From: Chloroflexota bacterium
GTDB taxonomy: Bacteria; Chloroflexota; Anaerolineae; Aggregatilineales; UBA3940
Reading direction: 5' to 3'
DNA length: 12,183 nucleotides
NCBI GenBank assembly: GCA_011051745.1
Contig: DRKO01000212.1
Span: 1 to 12,183 of the forward strand
The position numbers and the translations under genes were made by a program. Positions 1 to 6,003 of this stretch are shown piece by piece. Position 1 is the stretch's first letter. The number at the start of each line of letters is the position of its first letter. The notes under the pieces are model-generated. The model had not been told where the DNA came from. It was given only the letters and a program-made list of their open reading frames with translations, and ran no database searches.

Positions 1-1350
1 CGCCGGAAGGGGGCAGACTGGCGACCGGTGGCTGGCCGCGTGCTGGGCTGGCTGGCGGGGCAGGCTATAGCCGGGGGGCTGTGGCTTCCCTGGGTGCTGG
101 CAACGGTTAACAGCACAATCGCCGGAGCCCGGACGGCGGCCTTCAACGCCGGATTAGCCCCGCGCGGCCCGCTGGCTTACTTTGGCGGGATGCTGCTGGA
201 GTTCGCTTCCGGGCCGGTCGGCCCGGAGTGGGCACGGGGCGGGCTGGCGGTTCTGCTGGCAGGCGCAGCGCTGGCGGGGCTGGTTCACCTGTGGCGCAAT
301 CAGCCCGCCGGATGGCTGGCACTGGCGTGGCTGGCCGGGCCGCTTCTACTGGGGCTGGCCGCGCAGAGGGTGATCGTCTTCTTTCTGCCCCGCTTTTTGC
401 TGTATGCCATGCCCGCGCTGGCACTGCTGGCCGGAGCAGGCATGTCAGCGCTTCGTCGGGGCGAGGAGATGCGCCTGCTCGCACGGGAGATCATAGCGGG
501 GCTGCCAATCGCAACGCTCGCCCTGAGCGGTGCTCTTCTCTGGAGCCAGTACAACCTGCCCGATCCCGCGCCTGACCTCCGTCCTCTGGCCGCCGATCTG
601 GCGGAGCAGATGCAGCCCGGTGATGCCCTGATCTACAGCTACTCATGGCAGCCGGGGATGCTGGCCGCCTATCTGCCGGAAGATCGCCAGCCGGTGTACT
701 ATGCCAGTTTCTTCGAGCCGGGTACGCTGGAAGAATCTCTTCAGGCGATCCTCGACCGGCATAAACGTGTCTGGTTGCTGACCTATGAGATTGGCGCGGA
801 CAACCCGATCAACGACGTGGGACTGTGGCTGCTGGCGCACAGCGCCTCACCGGGGGGAATGTGGTACGGCGAAAGCCAGTTGAGCCTTTTCATCGCGCCG
901 GAGCAGGCCCACAACCCCGGCCCGCCCCGTGAGTGCGCGGATATGGACGGAGGGCGGATCACCCTCTGTTTCGCCCCTCTGGAGGGCACACCGGAACTGG
1001 AGCCAGCGACCCCGCTGGTGCTGGCGTTGAGTTGGCAGGCCAGCGTCCCGCTTGAGGAGCGTTATGTCGTGTTTGTGCATGTTCTGGGGCCGGATAGCCC
1101 CGTGCCGGTCGCCCAGCAGGATGGGGAGCCGGTCAACGGCCTGCACCCGACCTATACATGGCCTCCCGATCAGCCGGTGATTGACCTGCACGCCGTCAAT
1201 CTGCCGCCGGAACTGGTCGCTCAGGGTCGGGTGTTCGAGGTTCGAGTCGGGCTGTACGATGGGGACACGCTGGAGCGGGTCCCTGTGGACGGGGGCGGCG
1301 ACAGCGTGCTGATCGGGTCTTTCCGGCTGGCGGAGCCGGGGGAACACTGA
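1..1350 (+). CDS. GT39-like membrane glycosyltransferase, C-terminal part (5' partial)
   Basis: The reading frame is open to the first base of the window, so the GTG at 28 is probably internal and the true start lies upstream; 449 residues are visible. The first half carries about six hydrophobic segments, ending in RFLLYAMPALALLAGAGM (codons around 390-440). That 'RFLLYAxPALALLAG' pattern is typical of the last membrane helices of ArnT/PMT-type GT39 enzymes, which move sugars from polyprenyl-phosphate donors outside the membrane. A soluble part follows (from about 560), with the phrases ALIYSYSWQPGMLAAYLP and RVWLLTYE. It ends in a beta-rich module (about 960-1340) with 'YVVFVHVLGPD', 'AQQDGEPVNG', 'HPTYTWPPDQ' and 'VRVGLYDGDT'. 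I recall this module as a common C-terminal appendage of Chloroflexota GT39 proteins. The catalytic N-terminal acidic loop is outside the window, so the enzymatic assignment is inferred. Acceptor and sugar are unknown. Confidence 0.72.
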   Translation, partial: RRKGADWRPVAGRVLGWLAGQAIAGGLWLPWVLATVNSTIAGARTAAFNAGLAPRGPLAYFGGMLLEFASGPVGPEWARGGLAVLLAGAALAGLVHLWRNQPAGWLALAWLAGPLLLGLAAQRVIVFFLPRFLLYAMPALALLAGAGMSALRRGEEMRLLAREIIAGLPIATLALSGALLWSQYNLPDPAPDLRPLAADLAEQMQPGDALIYSYSWQPGMLAAYLPEDRQPVYYASFFEPGTLEESLQAILDRHKRVWLLTYEIGADNPINDVGLWLLAHSASPGGMWYGESQLSLFIAPEQAHNPGPPRECADMDGGRITLCFAPLEGTPELEPATPLVLALSWQASVPLEERYVVFVHVLGPDSPVPVAQQDGEPVNGLHPTYTWPPDQPVIDLHAVNLPPELVAQGRVFEVRVGLYDGDTLERVPVDGGGDSVLIGSFRLAEPGEH

Positions 1351-1353
1351 TCG

Positions 1354-1391
1354 TTGTCAGACCGGGCAGGGTTTGATAGACTCCGCCCGGT
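1354..1391 (+). promoter_or_regulatory. Candidate promoter with overlapping dyad
   Basis: TTGTCA (1354-1359), a 17-base spacer and TAGACT (1377-1382) form a plausible sigma-70-type promoter for the surface-protein gene starting at 1453. The -10 box lies inside a perfect 7-base inverted repeat, ACCGGGC (1361-1367) and GCCCGGT (1385-1391). As RNA this would fold with three further inner pairs and a nine-base loop. The dyad could be an operator, or a hairpin ending the upstream gene, which stops 10 bases earlier. No U-tract follows, so a classical intrinsic terminator is unlikely. Confidence 0.35.
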
Positions 1392-1452
1392 GTTCGGGAG
1401 AGTTAGACTGGCGTTCCACTGGCATAAACCGGTGCAGCCGACGGAGAGATCT

Positions 1453-2754
1453 GTGCGAATCCCACGCGCCCTAACCGCTCTATCCAGCCTGTTCGGGCTG
1501 TTAATCATTCTGCTGGTCGGGTATATGGTCAGCCGCCCACGCGGGCCGGTGATCACAGAAGCCGAGTTCGGCCTCTCAACAATCACCCCCAACGCGGATG
1601 GCGACTCCGACGTGACGCGGATCAGCTACCGCATCCGCCGTCCGGCGGTGATCTCGATCTACTTCGAGGACGAAAACGGCGAGCGATACTACTTCCGCCG
1701 TGAGCGGCCCCGCTCGCGCGGGGAGTACAGTGTGTTGTTCAGCGGCGTGGTCGAGGGTTTCGTGCAGGAGGGGGAAACCGTTCGCGGCGAGGTGCTGGCC
1801 CGGCTGCTCCCGGATGGCGAGTACACGTGGGTGATCGAAGCCGTTGACCAGGCGACCGGCCAGACCGACCGCGTCACCGGCTACCTGACCGTCGCAGATG
1901 CCGACCCGCAAATCCCCGACCTGTGGGAGTTCTCGATCTCGCCGGAGGTGTTCACCCCCAACCAGGACGGCCTGGATGACCGCGTCTGGATCAACGTCTA
2001 CGTGCCCAAACCGGCCACCCTGCAGGTGTTCCTGATCAATGAGGAAGGCGAACGCATCTTCGTTCCGGAGTTTCAGGAAGCCCGCACCCCCGGCGAAGAA
2101 GGCCGACACAGCTTTGAATACGACGGCGGGGTGGATATGGGACGCAGCCCGCCACCCGACGGCACGTACACGGTGCTGGTCGAGGCCACGGATGAGGAGG
2201 GGCAGCGCGTCCAGCGCTCCGGTCGGCTGACGATTGAAAACGGTGGTCTGCCGCTGGCCGAGATCGTCGCCCAGCCAGTCGGCGACACGGTGCGTTTCTC
2301 CAGCCGGACGGTCGTGGTCGGTGACGTGCTGACCTTTGAGCTGACCGTCTGGAATTACGGCGACGCGCCGATCCGCACCACTGGCCCTGCGCCCGGCTAC
2401 ATCTACGATCAGGATGAGGTGTTCTCCAGCACCGGCTACTATGAGGAGTCGGGGGCCTGGCGGGTGGGCATTCACTGCGACACCTGTCTGGTGGATTATC
2501 CCTGGCGCTGGGCGCTCGGCACGCCGGAAAACCTGACACCCATTGAGAGCAACGGACAGGTACACTATTATCTGATGCCCGGCCAGCGGGTGGTTGTCAC
2601 CGGCGGGATTCGCCTGCACAATATCGTTGAGTCGCGTAATCCTCAGCAATTCTGGGCCGGTTTGATCCACGAGGATGTGGGGATCGCGCCCCTCAACAAC
2701 CGGGTTGACCCCCACTGGATCGAGATCGTCGAGGCCCCAGAAGAAGACGACTAG
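1453..2754 (+). CDS. Membrane-anchored surface protein with two FlgD/CHU_C-like repeats
   Basis: 433 residues from GTG 1453. I chose this start because GGAGAG (1443-1448) is correctly spaced and the protein then opens with a clean signal anchor: MRIPRA followed by the hydrophobic stretch SSLFGLLIILLVGYMV (residues 11-26). A TTG at 1354 is in frame but would add 33 uncharacteristic residues and overlaps a promoter-like -35 box. Two FlgD-Ig/CHU_C-like units follow: the first at residues 36-147 (loop TPNADGDSD, 45-53), the second at 157-261 (loop TPNQDGLDD, 168-176). Each has the usual 'PDGTYT/PDGEYT' strand near its end. The acidic loops resemble calcium-binding loops. Residues about 265-427 form a third domain rich in Trp, Gly and Tyr, with a CxxC (HCDTC, 341-345) and PWRWALG (350-356), which I do not recognise. 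The protein is probably exposed outside the membrane with structural or adhesive roles; this is inference. Confidence 0.7.
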   Translation: MRIPRALTALSSLFGLLIILLVGYMVSRPRGPVITEAEFGLSTITPNADGDSDVTRISYRIRRPAVISIYFEDENGERYYFRRERPRSRGEYSVLFSGVVEGFVQEGETVRGEVLARLLPDGEYTWVIEAVDQATGQTDRVTGYLTVADADPQIPDLWEFSISPEVFTPNQDGLDDRVWINVYVPKPATLQVFLINEEGERIFVPEFQEARTPGEEGRHSFEYDGGVDMGRSPPPDGTYTVLVEATDEEGQRVQRSGRLTIENGGLPLAEIVAQPVGDTVRFSSRTVVVGDVLTFELTVWNYGDAPIRTTGPAPGYIYDQDEVFSSTGYYEESGAWRVGIHCDTCLVDYPWRWALGTPENLTPIESNGQVHYYLMPGQRVVVTGGIRLHNIVESRNPQQFWAGLIHEDVGIAPLNNRVDPHWIEIVEAPEEDD

Positions 2755-2806
2755 AGGATATGAGACGGATTCCATTCACATCATCATCAGCCAGTGAGGC
2801 AACCCT

Positions 2807-3769
2807 ATGAGCGAAACAGCCAGGCCGCGTCCGATCATCATTGATACGGACATGGCCCCCGACGACTGGATGGCGATCCTCTACCTCCTGCAGTCCCCCC
2901 TTGCCGATGTCAGGGCCATCACGGTGACGGCCACCGGCGAGGCGCATAAGGGACCGGGCGTGCGCAACGCTCTGCGCCTGCTGGCTCTGGCCGAGCGGGC
3001 GGGCGTGCCTGTGGCCGGGGGGCGTGGGACGCCGCTACGCGGCGATCATCACTGGCCGCTGCTGGCCCGCCTCTTTGTGGACTGGCGTTTCGGGCTCCCC
3101 CTGCCCCGCACCCGCCAGCGGCCATCTCCTCAGTCGGCGGCAGGGCTGCTCACCTCGTTGATCATGGGCTCGCCTGAAAAGGTGACCCTGCTTGCCATCG
3201 GCCCCCTCACCAACGTGGCGGAGGCCCTTCTAGCCCGCCCGGAACTCGCCGACCGGCTCGAGATGATCTATATCATGGGCGGGGCAGTGGACGTGCCGGG
3301 CAATATCACGCCGTCCGGATTCACCCATCTGGAGAATCACTTCGCCGAGTGGAACATCTACTGTGACCCCTACGCGGCTTCCGTCGTTTTCGCCTCTGGC
3401 GCACCGATAACGCTCGTCCCTCTCGACGTGACCAATACGGCCCCCATCACCTCTGAATTCTATGAACGCTCCAGAGAACTTCAGGGAACACCGGCGGCCC
3501 GCTTTGTCCACCGGGTCCTGAGCCGTCTGAAGCCGCTTATAGAGCGGGGGGACTACTACTTCTGGGACCCTCTGACTGCCGTTCTGATCACGCATGACCA
3601 CATAGGGACCTACCGCGACATGGCCCTAAAAGTGGTTGTCGAGGAAGGCCCGGAAAGTGGGCGGACGCTGGCCGCTGAGGACGGGCACAGAATCCGCGTG
3701 TGCACGTCGGTTGACGTTCCGCGCTTTGAGGAGATATTCCTCCAGACGCTTAACGGGACGCTTGGCTGA
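2807..3769 (+). CDS. Nucleoside hydrolase, inosine/uridine-preferring family
   Basis: 320 residues, the normal family length. The ATG is preceded by GTGAGG (2794-2799) with 7-base spacing. Family enzymes hydrolyse the N-glycosidic bond of ribonucleosides to free base and ribose in purine/pyrimidine salvage, using a Ca2+ held by an N-terminal Asp cluster. That cluster is visible as IIIDTDMAPDDWMAI: D13, D15 (expected general base), D19 and D20. Other family marks are IGPLTNVAEALL (131-142), IMGGAVDVPGN (156-166), AEWNIYCDPYAA (180-191; E181 and N183 match ribose-contact positions) and YFWDP (251-255; D254 is the C-terminal metal ligand). The usual DxDPGxDDA motif is altered to DTDMAPDDW, and the residue before D254 is Trp rather than the catalytic His of classical inosine-uridine hydrolases. 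Base preference is therefore uncertain and may not be purine. There is no signal peptide, so it is cytoplasmic. It sits just upstream of the importer locus on the same strand. Confidence 0.88.
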   Translation: MSETARPRPIIIDTDMAPDDWMAILYLLQSPLADVRAITVTATGEAHKGPGVRNALRLLALAERAGVPVAGGRGTPLRGDHHWPLLARLFVDWRFGLPLPRTRQRPSPQSAAGLLTSLIMGSPEKVTLLAIGPLTNVAEALLARPELADRLEMIYIMGGAVDVPGNITPSGFTHLENHFAEWNIYCDPYAASVVFASGAPITLVPLDVTNTAPITSEFYERSRELQGTPAARFVHRVLSRLKPLIERGDYYFWDPLTAVLITHDHIGTYRDMALKVVVEEGPESGRTLAAEDGHRIRVCTSVDVPRFEEIFLQTLNGTLG

Positions 3770-3790
3770 CGGGGGCATGAGAGAAGGCAC

Positions 3791-3820
3791 TTGCCCCGCG
3801 CTTGCAGTTCGGGTTATGAT
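3791..3820 (+). promoter_or_regulatory. Candidate promoter of the phnD-like lipoprotein gene
   Basis: TTGCCC (3791-3796), an 18-base spacer and TATGAT (3815-3820) form a sigma-70-like promoter 28 bases upstream of the proposed start at 3848. The -10 context GGTTATGAT closely matches GGTTATAAT at 8326-8334, the only other strong -10 box in the window. The -35 overlaps the right arm of a 6-base inverted repeat, GGGGCA (3772-3777) and TGCCCC (3792-3797), which could also be a weak end-of-gene hairpin for the nucleoside hydrolase. Confidence 0.45.
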
Positions 3821-3831
3821 GAAGATAGTGA

Positions 3832-3850
3832 AAAGGGGGGAAGTACCATA
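3832..3850 (+). promoter_or_regulatory. Strong Shine-Dalgarno followed by an apparent AUA start
   Basis: AAAGGGGGG (3832-3840) is a very strong ribosome-binding site. After a 7-base spacer the codon in the lipoprotein frame is ATA (3848-3850). There is no ATG, GTG, TTG or CTG in that frame between the TTG at 3791 and the CTG at 3869. The site therefore decides the start: either AUA is used, or the base was once (or really is) ATG. Confidence 0.55.
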
Positions 3851-4801
3851 GAACGCAACAAACCAGCCCTGTCGGTGATCGGTGTCTTCCTGCTGGTTGT
3901 GGCAGGAATTGTGGCCTGCCGGGGGCGTGTGGAGGCGCCCGCGCCGACGCGGGCCGTGCCGACCCGTTTCCCGACCGCCACGCCCCTTCCCCCTTTGCCA
4001 ACTACATCGCCGGTGGGTAGCGCCGGGAACCCACTGGTCATACTTCTTGTGACGCCTGAGGCAGCCGGGCAATCCGGTGAGCTTGGGGAACTGGGGGATA
4101 CTCTCTCCGAAGAAGCCGAGTTGAGCGTTGAGGTCCGCCAGACCGAGAGTTACGCTGAGGCCTACCGCGCACTGTGCAGAGGAGAGGCTCAGGTGGTTTC
4201 CCTGAACGCCTTTGCCTATCTGGCCGCCAGCGAAGAGGGCTGCGGGGAAGCTCTCTACCTGCTCGATCAGGGCGACGAACCGCCCGTACAGGGACAGTTG
4301 ATCGGCTCGGCAGTCTACAGTATCTTTTCAGTAGAAGCATTCCGGGGCCGGACATTCTGCCGGGCTGATGCGTTCTCCGTGCCGGGCTGGATACTCCCCG
4401 CCCTGGCCCTTCGGGCACACGGGATCGATCCGTTCTCCGATCTGGCCGGAGTGGTTGACGCCGGGAGCGACGACGAGGTCATCCGCCTGATCGATCAAAG
4501 GGAGTGCGAGGTCGGGGCGACAGCCCTCGGCGCGGAAGAGGACGTGCGGGGGCTGAACGACCCCGAAGCCCTGCTCATCCTTGAGGAATTGCCCCCCGTC
4601 CCCGATGATGTTATCGTGCTCTCATCGCAGGTTGACGAATTCACCCAGGCTCTCCTGAGCGATCTGCTGCGAGAGCACCGGGAAGAGCTCGCCGGTATAC
4701 TGGGGGTGGAGGCGCTCAGCCCGTTTGACGAGGAAGCCTTTTCCGGTCTGCAGACCCTGATCCAGGCTGCCGGGGTAGACATCCCGGCGCTGGCGAACTG
4801 A
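3848..4801 (+). CDS. PhnD-like lipoprotein with altered ligand pocket (paralog 1)
   Basis: 317 residues if read from ATA 3848. That start gives an ERNK n-region, a hydrophobic core and the lipobox IVAC with Cys24, the same position as Cys24 in the next gene. A Thr/Pro-rich tether (residues 31-56) leads to a PhnD/type 2 periplasmic-binding fold. It is clearly homologous to the neighbour at 4938: between TFCR and GAT, about 31 of 57 positions are identical by hand count. The Tyr expected to contact the phosphonate is kept (Y102 in TESY). The Ser-Thr-Ser-Gly phosphate loop, however, reads S177-V-P-G180, and the expected His is D208 (GSDDEV). Four cysteines (110, 132, 171, 220) match those of the paralog. 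It is probably a membrane-tethered solute receptor for a related importer, with a different or lost ligand. It has its own candidate promoter. A TTG start at 3791 is possible but would push the signal peptide 19 residues inward. Confidence 0.8.
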   Translation: MERNKPALSVIGVFLLVVAGIVACRGRVEAPAPTRAVPTRFPTATPLPPLPTTSPVGSAGNPLVILLVTPEAAGQSGELGELGDTLSEEAELSVEVRQTESYAEAYRALCRGEAQVVSLNAFAYLAASEEGCGEALYLLDQGDEPPVQGQLIGSAVYSIFSVEAFRGRTFCRADAFSVPGWILPALALRAHGIDPFSDLAGVVDAGSDDEVIRLIDQRECEVGATALGAEEDVRGLNDPEALLILEELPPVPDDVIVLSSQVDEFTQALLSDLLREHREELAGILGVEALSPFDEEAFSGLQTLIQAAGVDIPALAN

Positions 4802-4838
4802 TGGGTGCGGTTACACCCAATCCTGAAGAAAGGGGGTG

Positions 4839-4868
4839 ATGCCGCGATACAGAGTTCGACTCCGGTAA
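4839..4868 (+). CDS. Possible nine-residue leader peptide (speculative)
   Basis: ATG at 4839 opens MPRYRVRLR and stops at 4866-4868. It lies in the 136-base gap between the two phnD-like genes, directly after AAAGGGGG (4829-4836). Four of nine residues are Arg, written CGA, AGA, CGA and CGG, codons that are likely uncommon in this GC-rich DNA. The spacing from the Shine-Dalgarno sequence is only about 2 bases, which is poor, and such short frames arise by chance. A 6-base hairpin, TGGGTG/CACCCA (4802-4819), lies just before it. I see no strong promoter in this gap. Confidence 0.15.
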   Translation: MPRYRVRLR

Positions 4869-4937
4869 CCAGCCTCACGAATGTTTAACCGGTTGGTTCT
4901 TCATTGAGCAACCAGTCAACAAGGAGATAATGAAGAG

Positions 4938-5846
4938 ATGCTCAAGAGCAAAAAGTGGTTGATCCTCCTGGCGCTCGTAGCGGTTGCCGCGCTGGGGATG
5001 GCTGCCTGTACGCCCCCTGAGCCGGAGCTGGGCAGCGAAGAGAATCCCGTGATCATCTCCTTCGTGCCCTCAGCCGACGCGGACACCGTTCTGGCGAGTG
5101 CAACGGCGATCACCGATGTGCTGTCCGAGAAAACCGGCCTGACGATCAAGGCCGAGGTTCCCACCAGCTACGTCGCCTCCATCGAGGCCATGTGCAACGG
5201 CGAGGCGCACGCCGGGGCGCTGAACACCTTCAGCTATGTGGTGGCCCATGAGCGGGGCTGCGCGGATGTGGCGCTGGTCTCGATCCGCTTCGGCAGCCCG
5301 ACCTACTCCGGGCAGATCATCACCCGCGCCGATAGCGGCATCACCAGCCTTGAGGACCTGAAGGGCAAGACTTTCTGCCGCCCGGATGCTTTCTCAACCT
5401 CCGGCTGGATCATCCCCAGCATCGCGATGCGTGCTGCCGGGGTCGATCCGGACAACGACCTGGCCGAAGTCATTGACGCGGGCGGCCACACCGGCGTGGT
5501 ACGTGCGGTGTATGATGGCGACTGCGACGCAGGCGCAACCTTCGTGGACGCCCGCAGCAATGTCGCTGAGGAACTGCCCGATGTCAACGACGTTGTAGTC
5601 GTCATCGAAACCAGCCCGCCCATCCCCAACGACACGATCAGCTTCCACCCCGACGTGCCCGCCGAGGTTCGCGACGCGATCGTTGACGCCTTCCTGGAGA
5701 TGGCAAGCAACGAGGAAGAGCTGGCGATCCTTGAGGACCTCTATAGCTGGGCCGGCCTCGAGAAGGTGGACGACAGCTTCTACGATGGGTTCCGCCAGAT
5801 GCTCGAAGCATCCGGTGTGGACGTAACAACCTTCATCGAAGAGTAA
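4938..5846 (+). CDS. phnD: PhnD: phosphonate/phosphite-type ABC importer binding lipoprotein
   Basis: 302 residues. The signal peptide MLKSKKWLILLALVAVAALG is followed by MAAC, a lipobox with Met at -3 and lipidated Cys24. AAGGAG (4921-4926) lies 11 bases before the ATG; an ATG at 4930 is out of frame. The mature protein has the PhnD fold (type 2 periplasmic-binding). It keeps the ligand signature known from E. coli PhnD: Y78 in PTSY, the S153-T-S-G156 loop at a helix start (FCRPDAFSTSGWIIP), and H184 in DAGGHTGVV. These bind the phosphonate oxygens in the E. coli protein, so this copy should bind a phosphonate, phosphite or similar oxyanion. Cys86, 108, 147 and 196 are shared with the upstream paralog and may form disulfides outside the cell. 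It precedes phnC and phnE and should deliver substrate to them. No catabolic genes are present to name the substrate. Confidence 0.9.
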   Translation: MLKSKKWLILLALVAVAALGMAACTPPEPELGSEENPVIISFVPSADADTVLASATAITDVLSEKTGLTIKAEVPTSYVASIEAMCNGEAHAGALNTFSYVVAHERGCADVALVSIRFGSPTYSGQIITRADSGITSLEDLKGKTFCRPDAFSTSGWIIPSIAMRAAGVDPDNDLAEVIDAGGHTGVVRAVYDGDCDAGATFVDARSNVAEELPDVNDVVVVIETSPPIPNDTISFHPDVPAEVRDAIVDAFLEMASNEEELAILEDLYSWAGLEKVDDSFYDGFRQMLEASGVDVTTFIEE

Positions 5847-6003
5847 TTCTCTGCAAGCGAAGGCGAGGCCCTGGAAGCCAGGGCCTCGTCCTCTTCCGCC
5901 AGCCCTGCAAAGAAGGGCTTCCGTCAGGAAGACAATTTACTTCATTCGCTCTCCCGGAAGTGCCGGGCCCCCGTCCGGCAAATGGATTCAAGGCCTGTGT
6001 GAT
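5847..6003 (+). promoter_or_regulatory. Hairpin-rich phnD-phnC intergenic leader
   Basis: This 157-base gap contains an 11-base perfect hairpin (5864-5888), described separately, and two further sets of overlapping inverted repeats. Set A: AGCCCT (5901-5906) pairs with AGGGCT (5914-5919), or CTTCC (5918-5922) pairs with GGAAG (5927-5931). Set B: CCCGG (5953-5957) pairs with CCGGG (5963-5967), or TGCCGG (5961-5966) pairs with CCGGCA (5975-5980). Within each set the two helices share bases and are mutually exclusive. The pattern suits mRNA stabilisation or attenuation, but GC-rich DNA produces such repeats readily. No coding frame is seen here. Confidence 0.4.
5864..5888 (+). terminator. Perfect 11-bp hairpin after phnD (attenuating or stabilising)
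   Basis: CGAGGCCCTGG (5864-5874), a loop of AAG, and CCAGGGCCTCG (5878-5888) form a perfect hairpin starting 17 bases after the phnD stop. The following bases, TCCTCTTCC, are pyrimidine-rich but not a proper U-tract, so termination is probably partial. A hairpin at this place commonly allows the binding protein to be made in excess over the ATPase and permease. Confidence 0.6.

Noticed and set aside
1354..1452. TTG 1354 as start of the surface protein
   Set aside because: GTG 1453 has a well-spaced GGAGAG and opens directly into a signal anchor; the upstream segment is not protein-like and holds a candidate promoter.
1576..2775. A 399-codon open frame on the minus strand opposite the surface-protein gene
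   Set aside because: It mirrors a well-supported gene in GC-rich DNA, has no recognisable domain or signal, and its His/Asp/Gly/Arg-heavy composition is typical of an antisense shadow.
4839..4880. tRNA-like T-loop, GTTCGACTCC at 4854-4863
   Set aside because: The flanking bases do not form a T-arm stem beyond one pair, and no acceptor, D or anticodon arms are found around it.
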